64,000 bases of DNA from Spirodela intermedia (taxonomy: Eukaryota > Streptophyta > Magnoliopsida > Alismatales > Araceae): assembly GCA_902729315.2 (NCBI GenBank), contig LR746267.1, forward strand, positions 3,232,386 to 3,296,385, written 5' to 3'. Below are positions 23,048-33,931 of the stretch, one piece after another (within the stretch, counting starts at the first letter, position 1; each line of letters opens with the position of its first letter). Position numbers and translations under genes: made by a program. Under the pieces are notes generated by a model. That model did no database searches. It was not told the origin of the DNA and worked only from the letters and a program-made list of their open reading frames with translations.

Positions 23048-24389
23048 TAAACCCGTCACCTTCTTCAGAAGAGGTAGGGGGCAACTGGCACGGGTTCGAA
23101 TCCTCTCAGAGCCAAAACTCATATTTTTATCTGATTATCGCGATTTTCTTGCAGATCACTGGTGAAGGATTAAGCAACTAGAATTGCTAGATCATCGGTG
23201 AAAATCTCATCAACGCGATTCGCAGAGCATTGTTACTCAAATTGTTGAAGGATTCGCGATAAATGGATCATGAATCCATCGAGTAAATCATCTCCAATTA
23301 ATCGACGAACAAGCTGTCGTCAGGAAGAGGACGATCCACTGGGAGACGAGTCGCCACCTCCTGAGAGCATACCAGATGCGATGAAGAGCCTCCTCTTATT
23401 GCGCGGACCTGAGGATGAAGCTCCCTGACACGCGCCCCACCTCCATCCAGCTCGTTTCCGTCAGGTGACAACCGTTGGAGAGCCGCAAAGTCGCCATTTT
23501 TCTGCTCCACCGGGTGACAGTCGTCGGAGACGACTCGACGACCCATTTCATTAATCTTTAGACTTCGCAAGGAGATCTAGAGATTGCCCACGTCGTCTTT
23601 GTCCAAGGAGAGCCTTAGAGGCCGTGGACACTACACGATGATCCTTCTGAATGCTCAAGATTTTGGTGCATCGCCGACGCATCACCGTCGTGACGTTGGA
23701 ACTCTGTTTTCTTACTTTCAACTTACTTTACGCTTCATTTAGTGATAGTTTTTGTGATTTTAATTTACCAAAATATACTTTGTTCTATTACGATTCTTCT
23801 GACTTTTAGAGATCTTAATTTGATCAATTAAATTATCTGTAATCGCTTACGTAAGAATCGTCAGGCGAAACCTCTGTTTCCGCTCGATTCGTGTTCCCTG
23901 GGTGCTGATGTCATCTCGACATCCGCACCCTTATTTCCCTTTTTCGTGAATTTTAAATATATTTCCTTTTCATTTCCTAGTATAAAATTCATAGAAAATC
24001 GTATTCATTGAGAAAAATTCTGAATAGTTACCAGATATTATATTACAACCTTGTGATTGACATGGAAAATTACCGCTATTTTTGGAAGTTTTATTGAATT
24101 ATAATTGATATATTTATTTAGAAATACTTCTAAATATCTGAAAATTCGTATTTTCTAGTTTTATAAATTTTAGATTTGTGTGATTTAATATACAACAACT
24201 AAGTCATGTCAATACTGAAGGAGGGTAACAATTACTAAACATTTCCCTTGAATTTATTGATTTTGTATGCATAGTAGAAGATCCTTGCATCCAAGGCTAG
24301 AAAATCCTTTCATTATTTCATTCAAAAATAAAAATCTGAAAGAAAAATTAATTTTGATGGATCCTGAAGGAAGTACAGGTCAAACTTTC

Positions 24390-25080
24390 TTGGATCTTTC
24401 TTGGGTCATGCAGGTTATTACATAAAATTTATTCAAATTTTTTCAAAAATTTCTAAACCTCTCACCATGCTATTATCTAAAGATGTGCCTTTTAATTTTG
24501 ATGAGAAATGTTTTGAGTCTTTTTCTGAAATAAAAAGATTACTTATTGAGGCACCCATTTCACAAGCTCTTGATTGGTCCCTTCCCTTTGAAATAATGTA
24601 TGATGCATCGAATTATCAGTGGGGGCCATTCTAGGACAGACAAAAGAGTCAAAACCCATAGTAATTTCATATGCTAGTAAAACTATATCCGATGCTCAAT
24701 TAAATTATACCATGACTGAAAAAGAGTTGTTAGCTGTAGTATTTGCATTATAAAGGTTTAGATCATATATTTTGGGAGCTAAAATTATTATTTATATTGA
24801 TCATGCAGCATTAAAATCTCTATTGAATAAGAAAGATGCAAAGCCACGTCTATTAAGATGGATTTTATTGTTACAAAAATTTGACTTAGAAATAAAAGAT
24901 AAAAAAGGTTTTGAGAATGTTGTTACTGACCATCTTTCTAGATTAAGTGATACAGGAATAAATGCAGCACCTTTACAAGACACATTTCCAAATGAACAAT
25001 TGATGACAACTCAACATAAACCATCACCATGGTATGCACATATTGTTAATTTTCTGATTTCTGTAAAAATTCCAGAATAA
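24390..25080 (+). pseudogene. Gypsy C RNase H
   Basis: It begins GHAGYYIKFIQIFSKISK at the fusion with gag. Two open stretches (24401-24634, 24772-25080) are separated by a 1 bp deletion near 24617 and a TAA near 24751. The block YDASN replaces the usual CDASN. The zinc-finger linker and [16 protein letters not shown] follow. It is a decayed relative of 19051-19671. Confidence 0.88.
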
Positions 25081-25183
25081 TGGGATAAGAATAGAAAACA
25101 TCATTTCTTTCCTAAGATTAGAAATTATTTTTGGCATGATCCTGATTTATATTACTAGGACAATGATCAAATTTTAAAGAGAT

Positions 25184-26182
25184 ATGTTCTTGAAGAAGAA
25201 TATCATAGCATTATTAACATGTGCCATTCATCTAACTATGGAGGACATTTCTCTAGATGAAAAACAGCTGCAAAAATTTTTCAGTGTGATTTTTTATTGG
25301 CCTACAATCATTAGAGATTCTATAGAATTTAGTAGAACATGTATTTCATGCCAATCTATAAGTAATATGAGTAAAAAAGATGAAATGCCCATGATTAACA
25401 TGTTAGTAGTTGAAATTTTTTATGTACGGGGAATAGATTTCATGGGTCTTTTCCCATCAGCTAAAAAATATGAATATATTTTACTTGTTGTTGATTATGT
25501 GTTGAAGTGGGTGGAAGTTATTCCTACTAGAACTAATGATCATAAAATCGTGATGAAATTTGTGCAAGAAAACATTTTTTGAAGATTTGGATGTCCTAGA
25601 GTGATTATTAGTGATGGAGGAACACATTTTACAAATAAACATTTCAAGGAACTGTTGAAAAAGAATGGAGTACACCATAGAGTAGACACTCCATATCATC
25701 CCCAAACAAATGGACAAGTTGAAGTAGCAAATAGGAAAATTCAGAGAATTTTGAGAAAAATAGTTAGACCAGATAGGAAAGATTGGCCCACGAAATTACA
25801 AGATGCATTATGGGCTTATAGAACAGCTTATAAAAATCCTATAAGTATGTCCTCATTTCGTCTCATTTTTGGAAAGCCATTTCATCTTCTTGTGGAAATA
25901 GAGCATAAAGCATTATGGGCTATAAAAAATTTATGTATAGATGAAAAATCAGCTGGTGGGCATAGAATTTTTCAACTACATGAACTAGAGGAATCGAGGA
26001 ATGAAGCTTATGAAAATCATAGAATATATAAAGAAAAAACTAAAACTTTTCATGATAAATACATTAGCAGAAATTTTTTTGATGTTGGACAAAAAGTGTG
26101 GTTATATGATTCTAGGCTGAAATTATTCCGAGGAAAATTAAAATCCAAATGGAAAGGGCCTTATGTGGTGGAAGAGACATGA
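25184..26182 (+). pseudogene. Gypsy C integrase
   Basis: Two long open stretches are present, 25184-25582 and 25601-26182 (193 codons), divided by a TGA near 25580. They show [35 protein letters not shown] and [12 protein letters not shown], so the Asp, Asp and Glu blocks are all present. The C-terminal GPYVVEET block follows. It is better preserved than in B and contains the C-terminal region that A has lost. Confidence 0.88.
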
Positions 26183-27919
26183 TCATGGGGCTGTAACGAT
26201 TAAAGATCCTAAAAGTGATCATAACTTTCAAGTAAATGGACAACAGCTTAAACATTAGATAGAACATGAATGTCTTGTAGAAAAATAAATTTTATTATTA
26301 AAAGAAATTCAAGAGTAAGATCAAGGAGTCCAGCTAGAGACATTAAATGTAGTGCTACATGGGAGGAAACCCATGGTTTTTATTTCATTTTGTTTGATTT
26401 TTTTTTAAGCTCTATTTTTTTTAGAATTTCACAGTACTTGTTTCTGTATTTGTTTTTTCGAAAAAGTGTAGGAGGAGTGTAAGATGAAGTGGAAAATTAA
26501 AAAAGAGGTTGAGGTGATATCTTTCTGAGCTTTATCATTTATGAAAATATTTTTAATGCTTAACTTTGCACATATGCATGTTTCACTTGAAAATTATATT
26601 TTCTCCATATTCTGTTTCGATTTTTCTATGTCATTGAAGACAATGTCATTTTTAAGTTGGGGGGTGAAGTATTCATTATTAATTTATGCTGTAAGACGAT
26701 TAAGAACATGTGTTTGTATTTTATTCAACTTAAAACAACAACTAAAAAAATAAAAATAAAATAAAATTCGGAAAAATTGCAACATCTATTTTTTGGTTTT
26801 TTGTCAGGAACAGACTATCAAAAATAGCAGACAAAAAAACAGCCCAAAATTTGAAATTCTAGAGATCCTTTTCTCACAGTTCAATCCCTTAGACATATAT
26901 TACTGAAATTCGAAATTATAGCTATAAAGAGGATAGTTTTGATTTATTTTTGACAAATTTACTGCTGCTAAAAATAGAACTGAAAATAGAAAACAGAACT
27001 GTCAGAACTATCTAATTTATAAATTTCTTACATCATATTGTATGCATAAAAAATTAAATAAATTAGATTGATTGATACCAAAAGATATTAGGAAGATTAT
27101 TATTGAGTCAAAAGAATGATTTAGTAGCATGAAATATTGGAATACTCCTTGGATACATGATAGATAACATGGATTTGATTTTACAGATTTTTACTTCATG
27201 ATCTTGATGGATAGTATTTACTTGATGTGAAAATTTGATTGATCATTTGAGTTTAATGGAGATTTTTGCACCTTGATCTATAGGACTTGTGAGGAGAAAT
27301 CACTTATTTCGAAAAAAAAAAAAGAGAGAGCAATGTGAAAAATCTAGAAATGAAGAGTACACATGGACGGTGTGAGATATCATTCTCATTGTCGAAAATC
27401 GTGCATAGAAAAACACTTGCTGTAAAACAAGTGGATAAAGTAAAAGCCCTGAAAATGAAGAGTACACATGGAAGGTGTGAGACATCATTCTTATTGTCGA
27501 AATTATCTATAAGAAAAGCTACTTATCTATTATATATATAAAAAAAAAAAGAGAAGGAAGAAATATGGTGCAAACTTCAAAAATCAAGCCATAGAAAAAG
27601 AGAAATGTAAGATCAATATTATTTTTGGATGAGTATTGATAATTAAAACAACTTATAAATACATCTATGAGTGAAGAAATGATAAAGATGTAAATAGAAG
27701 AAGTGAAGTCTAGATTGTTATTCCAAAGAGTGTTCAGACATTTAAGTGCTTGACATCATTCTTAAATACTTGATATAAGAATCCAAAGTGTCTAAAGGTG
27801 CATCATTTCTAATTGTATATTTTTTTTTCTGTATTGAAATATGATGTTTGAGATTTGTAAATTTTTATTTTTCTAATTCAATTGCTAAGGGACTAGCAAT
27901 GATTTAAGTTAGGGGGTGT
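26183..27919 (+). other. 3' non-coding region and polypurine tracts of element C
   Basis: No supported gene. It contains the internal module (about 26629-26667: a weaker stem CATTGAAGACAATG, then AAGTTGGGGGGTG), the 106 bp-type duplicated block (about 27350-27510) and the terminal hairpin plus tract (about 27881-27919). Confidence 0.75.
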
Positions 27920-28611
27920 TGACGTGACTTAGTCGTTGTATAGTAAAACATGCAAATTTAAAATTTATAAAACTAAAAAATATGATTTTTCAGATATTTA
28001 GAAGTATTTTTGAATAAATATATCAATTATAATTCAATAAAACTTTCAAAAATAGCAGTAATTTTCTAGGTCGATCATAGAAATGTAATATAATATCTAG
28101 TACTGATTCAAAAAATTTCTCAATGAATACGATTTTCTATAAATTTTAAACTAGGAAATGAAAATGAAATATATTCAAAATTCACAAAAAAGGGAAATAA
28201 GGGTGCGGACGTCAAGATGACGTTAGCGCCTGGCGAATGCAAATAGGGCGGAAAATGAGTTCCACCCGACGATTCTTACGTAAGCGATTACAGACGATTT
28301 AATTAATCAAATTAAGATCTGTAAAAGCCAAAAGAATCGTAATTGAATGAAGTACATTTTGGTAAATTAAAATCACACAAATTATCACTAAATGAAGCGT
28401 AAAGTAAGTTGAAAGAAGGAAAATAGAGTTCCGATGTTGCGACGGCGATGCGTCGGCGATGCACCGGAATCTTGAGCATTCGGGAGGATCATCATGTAGT
28501 GTCCACGGCCTCAAAGGCTCTCCTTAGACAAAGACGACGTGCACAATCTCTAGATCTTCATCGCATTTGGTACGCTCTCAACAGCTGGTGACTCATCTCC
28601 TAGTGGATTGT

Positions 28612-30244
28612 TGACGTGACTCAGTCGTTGTATATTAAATCACGCAAATCTAAAATTTATAAAACTAGAAAATACGAATTTTCGGATATTTAGAAGTATT
28701 TATAAATAAATATATCAATTATAATTCAATAAAAGTTCCAAAAATAGCGATAATTTTCCAGGTCGATCACAGGGATGTAATATAATATCTGGTAATTATT
28801 CAGAATTGTTCTCAATGAATACAATTTTCTATGAATTTTATACTAGGAAATTGAAAGGAAATATATTTAAAATTCACGAAAAAAAAGGAAATAAGGGTGC
28901 GGGCGTCAGGATGACGTCAGCACCCGGCGAACGTGAATCGGGCGGAAACAGAGTTCTGCCCGGCGATTCTTACGTAAGCGATTACAGACGATTTAATTAA
29001 TCAAATTAAGATCTGTAAAAGCCGGAAGAATCGTAATAGAACAAAGTATATTTTGGTAAATTAAAATCACAAAAAATATCACTAAATGAAGCGTAAAGTA
29101 AGTTGAAAGCAGGAAAACAGAGTTCCGGCGTCGCGACGGCGATGGGTCGGCGATGCACCGGAATCCTGAGCATTCGGGAGGATCGTTGTGCAGTGTCCAC
29201 GGCCTCAAAGGCTCTCCTTGGACAAAGACGACGTGGGCAATCTCTAGATCTTCTCACGAAGTCTAGAGATCAATGAAATGGGTCACTGAGTCGTCTCTGG
29301 CGGCTGTCACCCGGCGGAGCGGAAAAACGTCGACTTTGCGACTCTCCGACGGCTGTCACCCGACGGAGAGGAGCTGGATGGAGGTGGGGCGCGTGTCAGG
29401 GAGCTTCATCCTCAGGTCCGCGCAGCAAGAGGAGGCTCTTCATCGCATCTGGTACGCTCTCAGGAGGTGGCGACTCGTCTCCCGGCGGATCGTCCTCTTC
29501 CCGACGACGGCTTGTTCGTCGATCAATCGGAGATGATTTACTCAATGGGTTCGTGATCCTTTTATCGCGAATCATTTAGAAATTTTAGTAGCAATGCTCC
29601 GCGAATCGCGTTGACGAGATTTTCGCCGATGATCCAGCGATTCTCGTTGCTTAATCCTTCATCGGCGATCTGCAGGAAAGTCGCGATAATCAGATAAAAA
29701 TATATGAGTTTTGACTCTGGGAGGATTCAAACCCGCACCGGTCGCCCGCCTGTGAGGAAGGTGTGACGCGGGTTTAGTCCCACATCGGTTGTGCGCCAAT
29801 TTTTCGGGTGAATATATAGTAATGTTAGCTTCGAAAGCAAAGTCACTTCTCTCGCGCGTACGACCACTCCTTGCCCCACAGCTGGCTGGCCACCAGTGAC
29901 GTGGAAGGGGAGTGGGCGCACACGTGCCCCTATCGGTCCAAGCTAAGCCACTCGAGCCCTTGCTTGCGGCTACTCCTGACTGTGCTTCCGACCCGCTTGC
30001 GGGCCCGGCTGGCCGGCGGGTCCCCCCATTTTGCAATATTTTTATTTTTATTTCTTGTTCTTCATTTATCTCAAAAGTAAGATTGTAAAAATCGTATAAA
30101 ATCACATAATTACCCAAAAATTCACGTTAACCAACTGAAGACCACTTTTCACACTTTAACACAAATATAAGTCTATTTATCATGAGTTAAGGCTAAAACT
30201 ATATTATTTACTAATTATTAACTCATGATAATGAAGACTTATCA
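28612..30244 (-). mobile_element. Nested solo LTR, family 1 (1633 bp)
   Basis: On the plus strand it runs from TGACGTGACTCAGTCG to GAAGACTTATCA. It is flanked by ATTGT (28607-28611) and ATCGT (30245-30249), a 5 bp target duplication with one C-to-T change. The outer LTR reads uninterrupted across the junction in other copies (GGATCGTCCTC). It is among the best-preserved LTRs here. Confidence 0.92.
29777..29819 (+). promoter_or_regulatory. snRNA-type USE plus TATA module in nested solo LTR
   Basis: GTCCCACATCG (29777-29787), a 25 bp gap, then TATATAG (29813-29819). A GC-rich tract follows and a T-run (TTTTT) lies at about 30039. A Pol III transcript starting about 25-30 bp past the TATA would be about 200 nt. 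Confidence 0.55.
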
Positions 30245-30533
30245 ATCGTCCTCTTCCCGATGACGGCTTGTTCATCAATCAATCGGAGATGATTTACTCG
30301 ATGGATTCACAATCCTTTTATCGCGAATCGTTCAGCAATTTTAGTAGCAATGCTCTGTGAATCACGTTGACGAGATTTTTGCCGATGATCCAGTAATTAT
30401 CGTAGCTTCATCCTTTACCGGCGATCTGTAGAAAAGTCGCGATAATCAAATAAAAATGTATGACTTTTGACTCTGGGAGGATTCGAACCTGCGCTGGTTG
30501 CCCGCTCTTTCTAGGGAAGGTGACATAGGTTTA

Positions 30534-30576
30534 GTCCCACATCAGTTGTGCACCGATTTTTTGGGCGAATATATAC
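30534..30576 (+). promoter_or_regulatory. snRNA-type USE plus TATA module in outer inverted LTR
   Basis: GTCCCACATCA (30534-30544, last base changed), a 25 bp gap, then TATATAC (30570-30576). Confidence 0.5.
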
Positions 30577-31003
30577 TAATGTTTCATTTCTAAGCAAGTC
30601 CCTTCTCTCGCGTGTACGACCACTCCTTGCCCCACAGCCGGTTGGCCACCAGTGACGTGGAAGGGGAGTGGTGCACGTGCCCCTATCGGTCCAAGCCGCT
30701 CGAGCCCCTACTCGCGACTACTCCCCGACTGTGCTTCCGACCCGCTTGTGGGCCCGATTGGCCGGCAGGTCCCCCTCATTTTGTCTTTATTTTACCTTTT
30801 ATTTCTTTTTCTTAATTTATCTCAAAAGCAAGACTGTAAAAATCATATAAACTCATGTAAAATTACATAATTACCCAAAAATTCACATTAATCAACTGAA
30901 AACCACTTTTCACACTTTAACACAAATATACGTCTATTTATCATGAGTTAAGGCTAAAACTATATTATTTACTAATTATTAACTCATGATAATGAAGACT
31001 TAT

Positions 31004-31217
31004 ATTTATGTTAAAGTGTGAAAAGTGGTTTTCAGTTGATTAATGTGAATTTTTGGGTAATTATGTGATTTTATATGAATTTATATGATTTTTACAATCT
31101 TGTTTTTGAGATAAATGAAGAAAAAGAAATAAAAAATATAAAAAAGACAAAATGAGGGGGACCTGCCGGCCAGCCGGGCCCGCAAGCAGGTCGGAAGTGC
31201 AGTCGGGGAGTAGCCAC
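31004..31217 (+). repeat. Forward family-1 LTR fragment
   Basis: From TATTTATGTTAAAGTG to GGGGAGTAGCC, this matches about +76 to +290 of the forward LTR. Its left end joins the inverted LTR through the terminal palindrome. Its right end joins reverse internal gypsy sequence at a shared AGTAGCC. Confidence 0.85.
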
Positions 31218-31316
31218 TTTAAAATTTCCTTTTTTACAATTTTTATCATGTTAGGATTTCATTTTCCAGTCAATAGCTTTCTTATTTTTTTGAAGTACAT
31301 CAAATAATTTTTCTTT

Positions 31317-32065
31317 CTATTCATCACTCAAATTAGCTACAATAATAACAAGAAATGAATTATTTTCCTCTAAAAATAGATATTTTAAACTAGAGGGAAG
31401 AGGTTTCAACTCTAAATTCAGATGATCTTTCTCTTTCTTTTCTCCCCAATTTATATTCTCTATTTCCTCTAATTCTTCCAGCACACAGTCATCAATAACA
31501 TCTGGAACATCAAAATCATCTAGAAGATCTATGGTATGACAGTCATATACTTGGGATTTCTTAAGATCATTTGATACCTCAAAAATTTTAATTTCTATTG
31601 ATTGATTTCCACATAAAATTTTTACAATACTTGTAGGAAAATCAATATTTATCTTTTTTATATGCAAAACTGGTCTCCTTATGATGATTAGTGTATCATA
31701 AAATTGTCCATTAAAAATCTATTTCTAGTACTAAAAAATCAATTGAAAATTTTACACCCTTTAATTGTCACTATCACATTTTCTAAAATACCTTTAGGAT
31801 ATTTTATAGATCTATCAACAAATGATAAGGTTACAATAGAAGGTTTAAGATAAAAAATATTAAATTTATTACAAATACTTGTAGGTAATAAATTAATACT
31901 AGCACTGGTGTCAAGTAATGTATTTTGAAAAATAGATCCACCAATATCACACAAAATTAAAAGGGCACCAGTATCTCTCAATTTATATGGTAATAATAAA
32001 GCACTAGTATGCATAGATAATTTTTTTACTCTAAGTGCCCTTGTTGGTGTACACATTTTTTTCAA
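31317..32065 (-). pseudogene. Gypsy D aspartic protease and linker
   Basis: Two open stretches, 31739-32065 and 31317-31667. The first contains LLDTSASINLLPTSICNKF, where the catalytic DTG reads DTS. The flap region is interrupted near 31700. The second carries the acidic linker VYDCHTIDLLDDFDVPDVI, also found in B. The Gly-to-Ser change and the interruption make it inactive. Confidence 0.85.
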
Positions 32066-32699
32066 AACTCTAGCATATTCAGAAATATGTTCAATGGTAG
32101 TGAGTAAAAGAAGACTAATTTGTACATCTTATATATTTTTTTTTATTTCTTCATTGTGTTCCTTTTTCTTTCTTTGTCTAGGTTCTAGAGCTTTAGGAAA
32201 TAGAATGATTGTCCTCTCTTTTGGAATTTCCTTGGTAGAATCTATCAAATCCTCTTCTACTCGTATTTGATTTTGTTTTGGGCTGTCCATGTTTTCCTTT
32301 TTTTATAATATTTGAGACTAAGGATCAGGTAAAATCTTCCCACTCCTTAATGCATTCACTGTCCTAACATTTTCATTTCGTGGGTTTTTTCCTAGATTCA
32401 TGCTATTAGACTCCCCTTGTTGAAATCCTATTGTTAGGGGGTTCCCTGGATTTTCTATGGGCTGACTAAGTAGTTATCCCTCTTCTCTCTTATTCTCAAG
32501 AACCTCTATAATTTGTTTCTGCTGCAACATCATTTGATTCATAGTTTGTTGCATCATTTGACTCATTTTCTACATCATTTTCATAGCATTAAGTTAGACT
32601 TGAGAGAGCTGAGTTTTCTAAAATATGTTTTCCTATTTTGGACAAAATTTAGAGTTTGAATTAGGCCTAATTAGGATTATAAGAATTAGAAAAAGGCTC

Positions 32700-33720
32700 T
32701 GTATTTCTATTAAAACCGTGAGCCACTTACACTTTTTCTTGCAGAGTGAAACAATTGATCTAAATTATAGCATTGAAATTCAGAATAATTATTTTCACCA
32801 TACATAGGACATGTACTATTTGAATTAATTTGAGGGTTAAGAGGCTTTCTAATATTCTCAAGAAGTAAATCAAGTTTTTCTAATATTTGATTAATTTGAT
32901 TAACCTCATTTCATAAATTAGAATCATTTTGATGATGCAATTCATAAATTTCTCTCTTCTTATCCCTATCATATAATTTAATCTCTAAAATTTTCACTTA
33001 AATTCTCATAAAGACTGTAAATCTCATCAGGAGTTTTCCTCATAAAAACTCTTCTATATATAGAATCAATCATATTTCTATGCTGTTCTAATAATCCATC
33101 ATAAAAAATTCTATTGAGTTGTCACTTGGGTATAGCATGATGAGGACATTCTCTAAGTAAATCTTTAAATTTTTCCCATATCTCATGCAAAGTTTCTCAT
33201 GGTCTTTGAGAAAAATTCCATATATATTTTTCATATTTTGAGTGTTTCCTAAGAGATAAAATTTTTGAAGAAAGCCCTATTCTATGTCTTTCTAGCTAGT
33301 TAATTATCTATCTAATGTGAATAGTAAATGACTAGTTTTGTCCCTAAGTATATGAGAAAATAATTTTATCTTAATAATTTTCAGTGTAAACTTGAGAGAG
33401 AGTAACTAAATCACAGACTACATGAAATTTTTCTAAATGCTAATGAGGTTCCTCTAAAGGCAATCCATGAAAATTAGGGAGCATTTGAAAAATTTCTAAA
33501 TTTATTTTGAATTTAACAATAGGTGCTAATTGGATTCTAATATTAGATGCTCTTTGAAATGAATCAAGGATATAATGATTTTTCATGGCCATAGGATTAT
33601 GTTCACTTTGACCTCTAATATTGGATTCATCAAAATTAATTTTTCTTTTGGATTTTTAGTTTTGAATGAAATAGTGAAAAGATTTTCTAGCCTTGAATGC
33701 AAGGATCTTCTACCATACAT
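32700..33720 (-). pseudogene. Gypsy D gag
   Basis: It matches B gag in reverse along its length, but many stops and indels leave no long open frame. Short matches include the gag W-K/F-Y-P-L-G-type region near 33255 and the start near 33720. Further left, 32100-32700 matches the Gln/Asn-rich gag tail. Confidence 0.8.
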
Positions 33721-33908
33721 AAAAATCAATAAATTCAAGGAAAAACTTTAATAATTGTTACCTTCCTTCAGTATGCTCTAGTCCTTGCCTTGCTTCTCTT
33801 CGTTCCTTTTTTTCTAAAAAACAATCTGCAAGAAGAAAAAAAATAAGAGTTAATTTTTTTATGTACTCTAAGAGAAAAACATAAAAAAATTAAATACTAT
33901 GTAATACA

Positions 33909-33926
33909 TCACTAGCAACAGCACCA
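33909..33926 (-). other. Primer binding site of element D
   Basis: The minus strand reads TGGTGCTGTTGCTAGTGA, 5 bases from the LTR. It is the tRNA-Asp-type site with transitions. Confidence 0.75.
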
Positions 33927-33931
33927 AAATT

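Larger units (their letters stand above)
13844..24211 (+). mobile_element. Ty3/gypsy element B (family 1), full-length, inactive
   Basis: This 10.4 kb element has two LTRs of identical length (1630 bp; 13844-15473 and 22582-24211). Between them lie a primer site, gag, protease, RT, RNase H, integrase, a 1.6 kb 3' non-coding region and a polypurine tract. The domain order is gypsy. The primer site and the 3' tracts resemble plant Athila/Tat-type elements. Several in-frame stops (16646, 17561, 18908, 19036) make it non-autonomous. By eye the LTRs differ by about 4-5%. The left flank is TTCCT. The right flank (ATACT) is interior of element C, so no target duplication is seen. Confidence 0.93.
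22582..24211 (+). repeat. LTR shared by element B (3') and element C (5'), 1630 bp
   Basis: It starts TGATAAGTCTTC and ends AAGTCATGTCA. It serves as the right LTR of B. Immediately after it, sequence resumes inside the internal region of another copy (ATACTGAAGGAGGG), so it is also the left LTR of C. The antisense USE/TATA module is at 23005-23047. Confidence 0.92.
24212..27919 (+). mobile_element. Gypsy element C (family 1), internally deleted derivative
   Basis: After the shared LTR there is no primer site. Sequence starts in the gag leader (matching about 15635), reads the first part of gag (24262-24385), then jumps to the RT thumb/RNase H at about 24390. About 3.2 kb (most of gag, protease, RT) is missing. 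RNase H, integrase, 3' non-coding region and polypurine tract follow. The expected forward 3' LTR is replaced by an inverted LTR at 27920. Confidence 0.88.
27920..31003 (-). repeat. Inverted family-1 LTR, split by a nested solo LTR
   Basis: The outer LTR parts are 27920-28611 and 30250-31003. The plus strand starts TGACGTGACTTAGTCG exactly after the polypurine tract of C, in the opposite orientation to C. Its right end does not finish in TCA. It passes through the terminal palindrome and switches to forward LTR sequence at about 31003. The interruption is the solo LTR 28612-30244. Confidence 0.85.

Noticed and set aside
28612-30244. Family-1 units as MITEs or foldback DNA transposons because of their terminal palindrome
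   Set aside because: TG...CA ends, 5 bp target duplications, and direct contact with a primer site at one edge and a polypurine tract at the other show they are LTRs.
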